From positions 1-6,567 of the forward strand of contig JAKJDB010000157.1 of assembly GCA_022706175.1 (NCBI GenBank): a DNA stretch of 6,567 bases, given 5' to 3'. This DNA comes from Candidatus Zhuqueibacterota bacterium (GTDB lineage: Bacteria; KSB1; UBA2214). The position numbers and the translations under genes were made by a program. The notes beneath the pieces are model-generated. The model had not been told where the DNA came from. It searched no databases and worked only from the letters and a program-made list of their open reading frames with translations. Positions 1 through 6,560 of this stretch are shown one piece after another. The number at the start of each line of letters is the position of its first letter. Positions within the stretch are counted from its first letter, which is position 1.

Positions 1-218
1 AGGCTTTTGTACACCAGCGGATCCTGGAACAGAGCCTCGTGATAGTTTTCCCATCCCACCCACTGCGGCGGAGACAACAGCGACCAGCGGGTAAAACTCA
101 TGAACAGAGAGAAGACCATCGGACCCAGGCTGAAAAGGATGAATCCGATCAACCACGGTGAGATGAACAGATAACCGGTCAGCTGGGTTTTGAACGTGTG
201 AGCATGCCGCATAGTCAT
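1..218 (-). CDS. Sugar ABC transporter permease, MalF/UgpA type (N-terminal part, cut by window edge)
   Basis: Inner-membrane subunit of an ABC importer for a sugar or oligosaccharide. Only the first 72 residues are in the window. After a short basic, cytoplasmic-looking N-terminus (MTMRHAHTFKTQ) comes a hydrophobic segment at about residues 13-42 containing YLFISPWLIGF and SLGPMVFSLFMSF. This is followed by a W-rich stretch ending WVGWENYHEALFQDP. This order, a Y-L-F-x-x-P-W-L-x-G-F first helix and then a 'W-x-G-x-x-N-Y' periplasmic stretch, is characteristic of the MalF/UgpA/LacF class of binding-protein-dependent sugar permeases. The start ATG at 218 overlaps the TGA of the upstream glycosidase gene (ATGA). 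A second ATG at 212 has GGGA six bases upstream and is an alternative start; GGAAA lies seven bases before 218. The EAA-loop that contacts the ATPase would lie outside the window. The family is clear; the substrate cannot be read from this fragment. Confidence 0.9.
   Translation of the reverse strand, partial: MTMRHAHTFKTQLTGYLFISPWLIGFILFSLGPMVFSLFMSFTRWSLLSPPQWVGWENYHEALFQDPLVYKS
215..218 (-). promoter_or_regulatory. ATGA stop/start overlap coupling the glycosidase gene to the permease gene
   Basis: The TGA of the glycosidase (217-215) overlaps the ATG of the permease (218-216). Together with the overlap at 2710-2713 this places the unassigned gene, glycosidase and transporter on one message. 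GGAAA seven bases before 218 and GGGA six bases before ATG 212 are modest ribosome-binding candidates. Confidence 0.75.
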
Positions 219-2713
219 TCCCGCGTTTCCGAATCATATGTTAGCCTCAAGGTGTGACGACCGGAAAGGAGCAGCCGTGCGTGGGCGGTCCGTTCGCTCG
301 CTTTCCAGTGAAGGGCCTTTTGCGTCTGATCCAGCCATAGCTCCGGGGGGTGCGGCGAGGAGAACAGTACGTCGACGGCGCCGAGGCCGTACACCGTCCA
401 TATGAAGCCTGATTCATCCCTGCTGACTTTTATCAGGGAGGCGCCCGCCAGATCCAGCAGAACCGGCCCGGCTGCAGGCTCATGGCCGTACTCGATGTCG
501 AGCTGATGATTCGCGGAGGTATAAAAAGAGTCGGGGATCTTGCAGCTCGCCGGAATGGCGACGCCGTCCACGCGGATGAATTGGATTTCATTGCCCTTTC
601 CGCAGCGCCGCACTGTCCACCGTCCCAAGCGATAGCTCAGCCGGGTGAGCTGCGGCGGTTCGCCGGCACCATTCTGGGCCGCGGTGCAGGTGATGCCGCC
701 CAGATCGAAACGCAGGCCGAAAAGACCGATCAACAGCGCGTTGTACCATCCAGCCGCACAATTCAGATTCCAGGCCGCCCCATGGTGACTCCATCGCTCC
801 TGCGGCGCTGCGTGCAGGGACAAGAACTCGGGACAATATCCCAGAGCCTGATAGGTCTGTTCCAGCAGACTCTGCCATCTCCGGACGGCCTCGCTGTTCC
901 GGGCCAGGGTCCACACCGTGACCGCGGGAAAATCCCAGTAGGGATACCAGGACGACATCGCCGGTTCACTCTGGTGATGCCTGTCCCAGACTGGAGTCAG
1001 CGACAGTCCGGTTTCGGTTAACAGATGGCCGGCGATGAAGCGGCTGCAGGCGTCGATTTTTCCTTTCAACAAATATCTCCCAAACGCGGACTCGAGAAAA
1101 AGCAGCGAAAACAACGGATAACTGTCCACCCGCCCGCCTTCAGCCGGTGAAAAGGAATCGCGAATAAATCCTTTTTCCTCATCCCAAAACATCGGCAGAA
1201 AATGAGCTTCCACTTTTTCCGCCAGTGCATAGGCACGCCGTGCGGTGGGCTCGTCTTCAAGCATTCTGGCCATCTTTTCCATATTGCGGCACAGCGCATA
1301 CCAGGCCGCGTTGTCGATGGCCACATAGCTGGTCTCACGGCGCCCCATCTTTTGTGGAAGATCCGGGTACATGCCGATGCCTGGAACCAGGCCGTTGTCG
1401 TGCGCGGCAGCGGCCAGTGCATCGAATGAACGCCGCACCGTCGCATAATTGGCGCGAAGGATCTGATCATCGCGGGTTTCAGCGTAGAGCATAAGGACCA
1501 GCTCGGAGAAAAGAAAGTCGAATCCGCCGAAACCGCGGCTGTCCATAGGCTGCAGGGAACGGGTCCAGCGCCCCGGCAGGGCGCCGTCCTGATCGCGATG
1601 CAGGCGAAGGAACGTGATCACTCTTCGCAGGTTGTCCAGATCCCCCCAATGCCGTTGGGCCAGAGCAGTGACCATGTTGTCCCAGGCCCAGATCCAATAA
1701 TAGGTGCCGGGACAGGCGCGCGTCATGCCGTAATCCTGCACCCTGGCTGATTCCACCACTTGCGGAACATTGGAAAAAAAGCGGCTGACCTCCTCGTGGC
1801 CCGGCCAGATCAGGCAGGGCGATTCCTCCTGTATGTGCGCATAGCGCCGCAGTTGCTGGTCGAACGGCATAGGCGCGTGTTCCTGCGCGTGCGCAGAGAG
1901 GGGAGCCGACGAATAAAATTGAACCCGAAAGACAGAGGAGGTCCAGCTGTCCAGTTGTCGACTAAAGGGCGCAGAAATAAATCGATAACGATCTGCAGCG
2001 CAGACCGGCATGCTGAAACCGTCGCCGCCCAGGTCGATCCAGGTTCCAGCATCGTACAGTTTGAGCAATGTCTGTTTGTATTCATCGCGCACGTCCTCCC
2101 AGCGCGCGGTGCCGGAAATACAGCGACGCTGGTAGATGATGCGGCGCCACTCCTCGGGAATGAGAAAGTCACCCTGATAATCGCCGGTTCGTTGCAGCCA
2201 TTCGGTGAGCGTGATTTGGTCCCTGGCGTATAGCCGCAGGCGATCGGAGCCGATCAACTCGGGCTCGGCCCAGGTCCTCTGGCCGTGCACCGCGGTGCTC
2301 TGAGAGAGACGATTCCAGGCCACTGCAAATCGGAACGGCGGCGCTGTGTGCTCATCGTTGGCAGAGCGGCTCAGACAACGAACCCACAGACATGAACCGC
2401 ACACCACCATCTCCAGATCGGTGTGCCAGTCTGCTAACGTCAGCGACGAACGTACACCGGCGGGGAACACTTCAACCTGTTGCAGGGAAAAGGGCACGTT
2501 GACGGAATCCGGGCCGGAAAGCCCCTCCAGAGAAAAGCTCAACACACCCTCGGAATGCTGCAACAGTTTGGCATTGCGGCTCACCGGCTGCAGTCCGTGA
2601 AAATCGATCTGGCTGACCGCGTTGCAGGCGTTTGCAATCTGTGCAGAGATGCGGTCGTCCGAAATCCACAAGGACTGATCGGCAAGTTTCAGTAGTGACA
2701 GGCGTTGGTTCAT
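215..2713 (-). CDS. Cytoplasmic (alpha/alpha)6-barrel glycoside hydrolase, GH63/debranching-enzyme-like
   Basis: An 832-residue protein, probably hydrolysing a glycosidic bond in an imported oligosaccharide. Domains as seen: a beta-rich N-terminal region (about 1-290), a helical six-hairpin-type catalytic region (about 300-680) and a beta-rich C-terminal cap (about 690-832). The signature YYWIWAWDNMV (D345) matches the W-x-W-D motif that carries the general acid in GH63, mannosylglycerate hydrolase and related clans. The later stretch WYPYWDFPAVTVW (589-601) occupies the place of the usual 'YWRGPVWPPMNY' motif. CPEFLSL (E629) followed by AAWNLNCAAGWYNALL matches the family's distal 'E-x-Y ... 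F-x-W-S-A' block, making E629 the candidate base. These catalytic assignments are inferred by motif position. No signal peptide or membrane helix is visible. I chose the start at 2713 because it forms ATGA with the upstream stop; the frame stays open 36 codons further, but that stretch lies inside the upstream gene. There is no good Shine-Dalgarno, so it is probably translated by coupling. It could also be read as an amylo-alpha-1,6-glucosidase-like or trehalase-like protein; the substrate is unknown. Confidence 0.8.
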   Translation of the reverse strand: MNQRLSLLKLADQSLWISDDRISAQIANACNAVSQIDFHGLQPVSRNAKLLQHSEGVLSFSLEGLSGPDSVNVPFSLQQVEVFPAGVRSSLTLADWHTDLEMVVCGSCLWVRCLSRSANDEHTAPPFRFAVAWNRLSQSTAVHGQRTWAEPELIGSDRLRLYARDQITLTEWLQRTGDYQGDFLIPEEWRRIIYQRRCISGTARWEDVRDEYKQTLLKLYDAGTWIDLGGDGFSMPVCAADRYRFISAPFSRQLDSWTSSVFRVQFYSSAPLSAHAQEHAPMPFDQQLRRYAHIQEESPCLIWPGHEEVSRFFSNVPQVVESARVQDYGMTRACPGTYYWIWAWDNMVTALAQRHWGDLDNLRRVITFLRLHRDQDGALPGRWTRSLQPMDSRGFGGFDFLFSELVLMLYAETRDDQILRANYATVRRSFDALAAAAHDNGLVPGIGMYPDLPQKMGRRETSYVAIDNAAWYALCRNMEKMARMLEDEPTARRAYALAEKVEAHFLPMFWDEEKGFIRDSFSPAEGGRVDSYPLFSLLFLESAFGRYLLKGKIDACSRFIAGHLLTETGLSLTPVWDRHHQSEPAMSSWYPYWDFPAVTVWTLARNSEAVRRWQSLLEQTYQALGYCPEFLSLHAAPQERWSHHGAAWNLNCAAGWYNALLIGLFGLRFDLGGITCTAAQNGAGEPPQLTRLSYRLGRWTVRRCGKGNEIQFIRVDGVAIPASCKIPDSFYTSANHQLDIEYGHEPAAGPVLLDLAGASLIKVSRDESGFIWTVYGLGAVDVLFSSPHPPELWLDQTQKALHWKASERTAHARLLLSGRHTLRLTYDSETRE
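2710..2713 (-). promoter_or_regulatory. ATGA stop/start overlap coupling the unassigned gene to the glycosidase gene
   Basis: The TGA of the 628-residue gene (2712-2710) and the ATG of the glycosidase (2713-2711) share bases. The preceding minus-strand bases AACCTACGCAACCGCA hold no recognisable Shine-Dalgarno, so termination-reinitiation is the likely way the glycosidase is translated, tying its output to that of its neighbour. Confidence 0.75.
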
Positions 2714-4596
2714 TGCGGTTGCGTAGGTTTGAGATAAAGGGCGGACGGGAAATACTCTGTTCCCGTCGCTCGATCGGCCTTGACCTCGAAATGAAAGAGC
2801 GGTTCCTCCTCCCCGTTCCACCGCTGCGCCAGGATCTGTTCGTTGAACGGATTGAGTTGAAAATCCAGGGTGTCGGTTCCTATCATGAAACGGATAGAGC
2901 GCCGACCGTTCTCCATCCCCTGCTCTTCCAGATGAGCTGAATCGATGTACTCTAAAAAATCGCGCGTATGGGCAAAACGATTGCGCGTCTCCACCACGCA
3001 GGCGAACCCATTATGGATCAGGCTCATTTGCTCGCGTTCACAAGAAATCGCAGGGCCCTGATAATTATACAATGAAAGAATGAGATGATCCGCATCCTGC
3101 CGGATTTGCGTTCGCCCGCTGAATCCCTCCAGCAGGCTGGCGGATAGCGGCAAAAAGGCCAGATGAATGTTGAAATCGACCATCACAATTTTCTCAACCC
3201 GCTGACCGTCAAAAGGAAACCGGTTCACCGGCAGGCCGTCGATGTAGAGCTCATCGAATGGCGCCTGCAAGGAAAAGATTAGATCCAGCCGCAGGGCGGA
3301 AAAATTTTTATGACCAGCCCGCTTGGCCGCATAAGAGACCACCGCTAGGTTTTCATGCTGGCAGGTGAAACAGCGACCCTCTTCATACAGATAGTCCCGA
3401 GTAATCGGTGCGCCGACGACATGGCACATGTTATCCCGGCCCACTGTGGAATCGTTAAAGACCATGCGTGTATAGAGACTGCGAAAGTCTGCCAGCCTTT
3501 TGACCTCCGCCGCCCTGCGCCAGCGCAGCGTAAAACCGTCGCTTTGGCCGGCGTTGACATAGGGCCGGCTGGCGGTCGCCAGACAATATTCCGGGGTCAG
3601 ATAGGTGGTCAGATCGCTCCATCCGCCGGGATAGATCTCGTCGTCGAAACAGGAAACTACGCCCTGCTCCATCGGCCGCGTGCCGTTTTCATGATACGCT
3701 TCACCATAGGTGGTCATACGAAATTGATAGGGCAACGGTTTATTAAAAAACAGGGCGTTCGCCTGTTGGGGAACATGGAACTGAAGGATGGCCGGAAAGG
3801 CATTCTGGATTAAAGCGGAAGGATGGTTGAATCGCCTGGCTAACCGGGGCTCGAAAAAGAGGGAACGATTGAGCGCGCAGGCCGCCGTGCAATGCAGGGC
3901 GGAATAGCCGCCGTAAGAGTCCTCCGCATAGGCGCGGGAAAAAGGGCCTGCCCACTGCTGCGAAGGCTCATGCCAGTGCATGCCCAGGTTGATCCACAGA
4001 CCTTGCTCCAGGGCCAGCGCCAGTTCCCGTGCTTCTCTGTCCTGCGCCAGCTCTGCGGCCAGGGCCAGGAACCACAGCGTCAGCGCGGTGTAGGTCGGGC
4101 TGTTGTACTCCGCCATCTCAGCCTGCTGATGACGCTGATGGCGGCGACTGGTGATGAGCCGGTGAAAAGTCTGCAGATTTTGTTTGCCGATGGCGCTGTA
4201 AACCGGCTGTTGCAGCAGCTCGCCGCTGCAGATCAGATTGACAAACGCGGCCAAGGGATGATTGACATTGCCGTCCGTGTAGCGTACAGCAGCAGAAATG
4301 AGCAGATTGGTCTGCAAATTTTTCAGAATGTTTTCCACTGCGGATCCATCCAGCACCGTATGATAACGGTGATACACAGCCAGCAGTGTGCAGGGCGAAT
4401 GGGTTCCATCCTCCACGGTCAAACCGGAGAGGATTTTGTTGGCGAGTCGCGAATCCGAGGCGGAGCCGCTCTCCAGCAGCGTGATCGCGTACCAGGCGGT
4501 CTCCCGCGGAATCAGGCAGAGCCGGGTGTGCGGATCATAATGGCGTTCCGCCTCCTGACGGGATAAAAGCAACAAACGGCGCCGAATATCGATCAC
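2710..4596 (-). CDS. Unassigned protein, probable helical toroid plus beta-sandwich, likely carbohydrate-active
   Basis: I do not recognise a named family. The protein is 628 residues from the GTG start. The first ~330 residues look helical with repeated W/Y-rich hairpins; the rest is beta-rich. Conspicuous motifs are AEYNSPTYTALTL (E163-N165-P167-Y169), AGPFSRAYAEDSYGGYSALH (216-235, R221, D226), CFDDEIYPGGWSDLTTYLTPEY (E336) and NAGQSDGFTLRWRR (D353). Such clustered polar/aromatic motifs, a helical toroid and a C-terminal sandwich recall polysaccharide-lyase or glycosidase architecture, and both flanking genes are carbohydrate-active types, so I infer an enzyme acting on the same glycan. 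I found no signal peptide or membrane segment. An upstream ATG at 4701 would add 35 residues, but those codons run through a perfect inverted repeat and read as poor protein. GTG 4596 has AGGA eight bases upstream, and protein-like sequence (IDIRRRLLLLSRQEAERHYD) begins there. The stop overlaps the next start (ATGA). The open frame and operon position are solid; the function is not. Confidence 0.75.
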   Translation of the reverse strand: MIDIRRRLLLLSRQEAERHYDPHTRLCLIPRETAWYAITLLESGSASDSRLANKILSGLTVEDGTHSPCTLLAVYHRYHTVLDGSAVENILKNLQTNLLISAAVRYTDGNVNHPLAAFVNLICSGELLQQPVYSAIGKQNLQTFHRLITSRRHQRHQQAEMAEYNSPTYTALTLWFLALAAELAQDREARELALALEQGLWINLGMHWHEPSQQWAGPFSRAYAEDSYGGYSALHCTAACALNRSLFFEPRLARRFNHPSALIQNAFPAILQFHVPQQANALFFNKPLPYQFRMTTYGEAYHENGTRPMEQGVVSCFDDEIYPGGWSDLTTYLTPEYCLATASRPYVNAGQSDGFTLRWRRAAEVKRLADFRSLYTRMVFNDSTVGRDNMCHVVGAPITRDYLYEEGRCFTCQHENLAVVSYAAKRAGHKNFSALRLDLIFSLQAPFDELYIDGLPVNRFPFDGQRVEKIVMVDFNIHLAFLPLSASLLEGFSGRTQIRQDADHLILSLYNYQGPAISCEREQMSLIHNGFACVVETRNRFAHTRDFLEYIDSAHLEEQGMENGRRSIRFMIGTDTLDFQLNPFNEQILAQRWNGEEEPLFHFEVKADRATGTEYFPSALYLKPTQPQ

Positions 4597-4604
4597 AGTA
4601 AGAA

Positions 4605-4608
4605 TCCT
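4605..4608 (-). promoter_or_regulatory. Shine-Dalgarno (AGGA) deciding the GTG start at 4596
   Basis: The minus strand reads CGAGGATTCTTACTGTG. AGGA, with a preceding G giving GAGGA, lies eight bases before GTG. No comparable site precedes ATG 4701, where the upstream bases are CTTTCAA. This favours the shorter 628-residue protein. Confidence 0.65.
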
Positions 4609-4622
4609 CGATTGGTTCGCAA

Positions 4623-4651
4623 AGAATACTGAGACGCTACCTGAAGCGCAA
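4623..4651 (-). promoter_or_regulatory. Weak candidate sigma70-type promoter for the three downstream genes
   Basis: On the minus strand TTGCGC (4651-4646) and TATTCT (4628-4623) are separated by exactly 17 bases. The -10 matches consensus at four of six positions, while the -35 keeps only TTG. A start near 4616 would leave a short leader carrying the AGGA at 4608-4605. The proposed -35 is one arm of the inverted repeat, which would suit repressor control. The match is weak and the genes may simply be read through from upstream. Confidence 0.25.
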
Positions 4652-4666
4652 TCCGGTGGATTGCGC
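4646..4666. repeat. Perfect 9-bp inverted repeat with 3-nt loop in the intergenic gap
   Basis: GCGCAATCC (4646-4654), spacer GGT, GGATTGCGC (4658-4666): the arms are exact reverse complements. It lies between the heparinase-like stop (4711) and the GTG start of the next gene (4596). On the minus strand it is followed by TTCAGG rather than a run of T, so it is a poor intrinsic terminator. It could be an operator, an RNA processing or stability hairpin within the operon message, or a small dispersed repeat. Its presence also argues against extending the downstream coding sequence to 4701. Confidence 0.75.
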
Positions 4667-4710
4667 CACGAGTTGCGCCGCGGATCACTCTTGAAAATCA
4701 TTTGAAAGAA

Positions 4711-6560
4711 TCAGAGCAATAGTGTGTTTTCCCTGCCGTCCAGATTAAAATCAAATCGCCACCCTTCACCTTTTTTCCGTAGATCATATTTCACCAGGCG
4801 CTGGCCGAGAACCAACAACACACAGAATTCCAGGCGGCACGCTCGCTGATAGAACTGAATAAAACGATCCCGCTCGCCGCCATGAGGATAGGCGGGCACA
4901 AACTCGCTGTACCCGGACCGCCAGGAAACGGTTGCGGGCGACAGAGGGCATATCCGCAGGCGCTCACATCCGTCCGTCAGCAGCAGCGTCAAAGCAGGTT
5001 GGTCGGCCATCAGCTGAGGAACCGCATAGGTATGCAGATTCCATTGCACCTCGCGTTCTTTTCCAGCTCGATGCGGTCGTGCACAAGTAACACATCCGCA
5101 TCCGGGCAAAAGATCCGCCGATTGAATGAGCGAACGCCGAGAAAATCCAGATAAGCCGGCGCCAACTCTGCTTCCATTAGCAAAGAGGTCTCTTCTACCG
5201 AGGTTTGAATCAAGCGGCTGAATCGATCTGCAGGAATGAATTCCGGCGCCCAGACCAGGCTGTCGCCGATCTGACCGCGGCCGTCAAAGGTCACCGTGTT
5301 GTGCAGCGCCGTATCGCGCCGGTACACCGGACCCGGTCCACAGGCCAGAAAAGAACGGTTACGACAGATTAAAAAAGCGCCGTTGCAGGGATCGCTGTGG
5401 CCATAGCCGCCCCATTCTCCGTGCGCATACCGTTCCCGGCCAAGCGGTGCGCCGCTGCGGCAGGTGATCAGAGTCTCATTCTCGGCATTCTTTTTGCGCA
5501 GAAAAATCTGGCCGCCATCCTGAAAAAGGACGACGTTTTTTTGTCTTTCAGTCTCTCTCACCTTTGGATCAAAAAACAAAAATTCCCACACCCGCCGGCG
5601 TGCGGGTGCATTGCGAAAATCGACGCCGGCGGTCTCCGCCTCAGCCAGGCGAAGGGCCAACGCCTGGGCCGCTGAAGAGCCGGTGCGACGGGCGATCAAA
5701 TAATGGATCCAGGCATCGCCGGCCACGCGATAGTGCGGGTCACCAAACGTAATTCCCAAGCGGCCGTCCGGACTGAGGGACGCACGACGAAAAGCGGAAG
5801 CTTGGCGCCAATAGGGTGTTGTCTGCCAAAAGTCAACCGCACACCCCTGCTTCAACAACTCCAGATAACGCATCATGAACGCGTGTTCATAGATCCACAG
5901 GTTGATGCCATGGCCGTAGAAACCGTCCTTCGGCAGCTGCTCCGCCACAAGCTCGAATGCACCGGCCAAATAGGCAGCCCACTCTTTGGCGCGGGGATGC
6001 TCGTTCCAGAACAGCAGCGAAAAAGCCAGCAACCCATGGCTGCAGCCGAGAAAATGGGCCTGGCTGTAATCCTCCCGCTCGTAGCCGAGATGAAGCCATA
6101 CCCTTTGCGCGATATGAAAAAGCTCTTCCTCCACCCGCTCGCGTTCCGCTGCCGGCAGCCATGGATGGATCCAATCATAGCCGAGGCACAGAGTGAACAG
6201 ACACTCACCAGCCTGAGTGTCGATCAACATCGGTTCATAATCACCCGCTGCAGCGAGGCGTAGAAACGCCGCAAAGGCCTCGACCGCTTTGGCCGTGCTT
6301 TGCGGATCCGGCTGCAGCAACGCGGAAAATGCGGACAAAATTACCCGGTCCATTTCGTGCAGGGCTTCAGGCCGATCCGGCAGCTTGGACTGCGCAGTGA
6401 CGCTGAAGCTCAAGCGTTCGTTGATTAACAGCGCTTGTATTTCAGCCCAGATCGCCGCATGACTGTCCTCTTTGCGGCGCTGAAGATCAAGCAGGTCTGC
6501 CGCGGAGAACAGCAAGCGCGGGTGAACGGTTCTTAGATCGGATCGCAACTCCACCGGCAT
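4711..6560 (-). CDS. Heparinase II/III-like protein, interrupted by a -1 frame change
   Basis: Probable polysaccharide or oligosaccharide lyase of the heparinase II/III superfamily (PL15/PL17/PL21 relatives), which cleave uronate-containing chains by beta-elimination. The N-terminus has HPRLLF (13-18), the usual opening of this superfamily, then a helical toroid with GYDWIHPWL (128-135), AHFLGCSHGLLA (168-179) and DGFYGHGINLWIYEH (212-226). The beta-sandwich heparinase II/III domain begins near 345: GYGHSDPCNGAFL (H388, D390) and ALHNTVTFDGRGQ (H420) are the hallmark metal/active-site segments. The first frame runs 6560-5010, but after LLVHDRIELEK (residue 501) it turns to nonsense. The family-like continuation EREVQWNLHTYAVPQL lies in another minus-strand frame, ending at TGA 4711. 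Adding one A to the A4 run at 5059-5062 joins them into about 616 residues, a normal length for the family. No signal peptide is seen, so it is probably cytoplasmic. ATG 6560 is only seven bases from the window edge, so an upstream start cannot be excluded. Either a sequencing or assembly error, or a real lesion. Confidence 0.82.
5055..5064 (-). other. Frameshift site in the heparinase-like gene (GGAAAAGAAC)
   Basis: On the minus strand the gene reads GAA AAG AAC in the upstream frame (E500 K501 N502), and then loses all family character before stopping at 5010. Reading GGA AAA GAA CGC GAG GTG CAA in the other frame gives E-R-E-V-Q-W, the expected continuation. One extra A in the A4 run (5062-5059) would repair the gene exactly at this place. 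The A-AAG tetramer could also support a -1 ribosomal slip, but the full heptamer G-GAA-AAG is a poor slippery site, and I see no Shine-Dalgarno-like element upstream and no strong downstream stem. Confidence 0.8.

Noticed and set aside
482..1021. Plus-strand open frame of 179 codons, and similar ones at 1760-2233, 3355-3813 and 5703-6263
   Set aside because: All are antisense to convincingly protein-like minus-strand genes, have low-complexity Arg/Gly/Pro-rich translations and lack a supported start context.
2714..2821. 36-codon N-terminal extension of the glycosidase
   Set aside because: It overlaps the 3' end of the upstream gene in another frame and reads as GC-rich nonsense; the ATGA junction at 2710-2713 gives a standard coupled start.
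3892..4566. Long open frame on the plus strand (224 codons)
   Set aside because: It lies entirely opposite the unassigned gene, its translation is rich in Gln/Arg/Gly with no domain-like pattern, and it has no neighbours on its strand. It is a shadow of GC-rich codon use.
4646..4666. Intrinsic terminator between the heparinase-like gene and the unassigned gene
   Set aside because: The stem is good, but neither strand has a T-run immediately after it, so rho-independent termination is not supported.
4597..4701. 35-codon N-terminal extension of the unassigned protein from ATG 4701
   Set aside because: The extension is translated through the perfect inverted repeat, gives unstructured sequence and lacks a Shine-Dalgarno, whereas GTG 4596 has AGGA at good spacing.
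5010..5064. Programmed -1 ribosomal frameshifting as the preferred explanation of the split gene
   Set aside because: The heptamer G-GAA-AAG does not allow good re-pairing in the P site, no stimulatory Shine-Dalgarno lies 10-14 bases upstream, and no convincing downstream hairpin was found. A lost A in a homopolymer is simpler.
5587..5606. Inverted repeat CCCGC...GCGGG
   Set aside because: It is short, GC-only, lies inside the heparinase-like coding sequence and is expected by chance at this composition.
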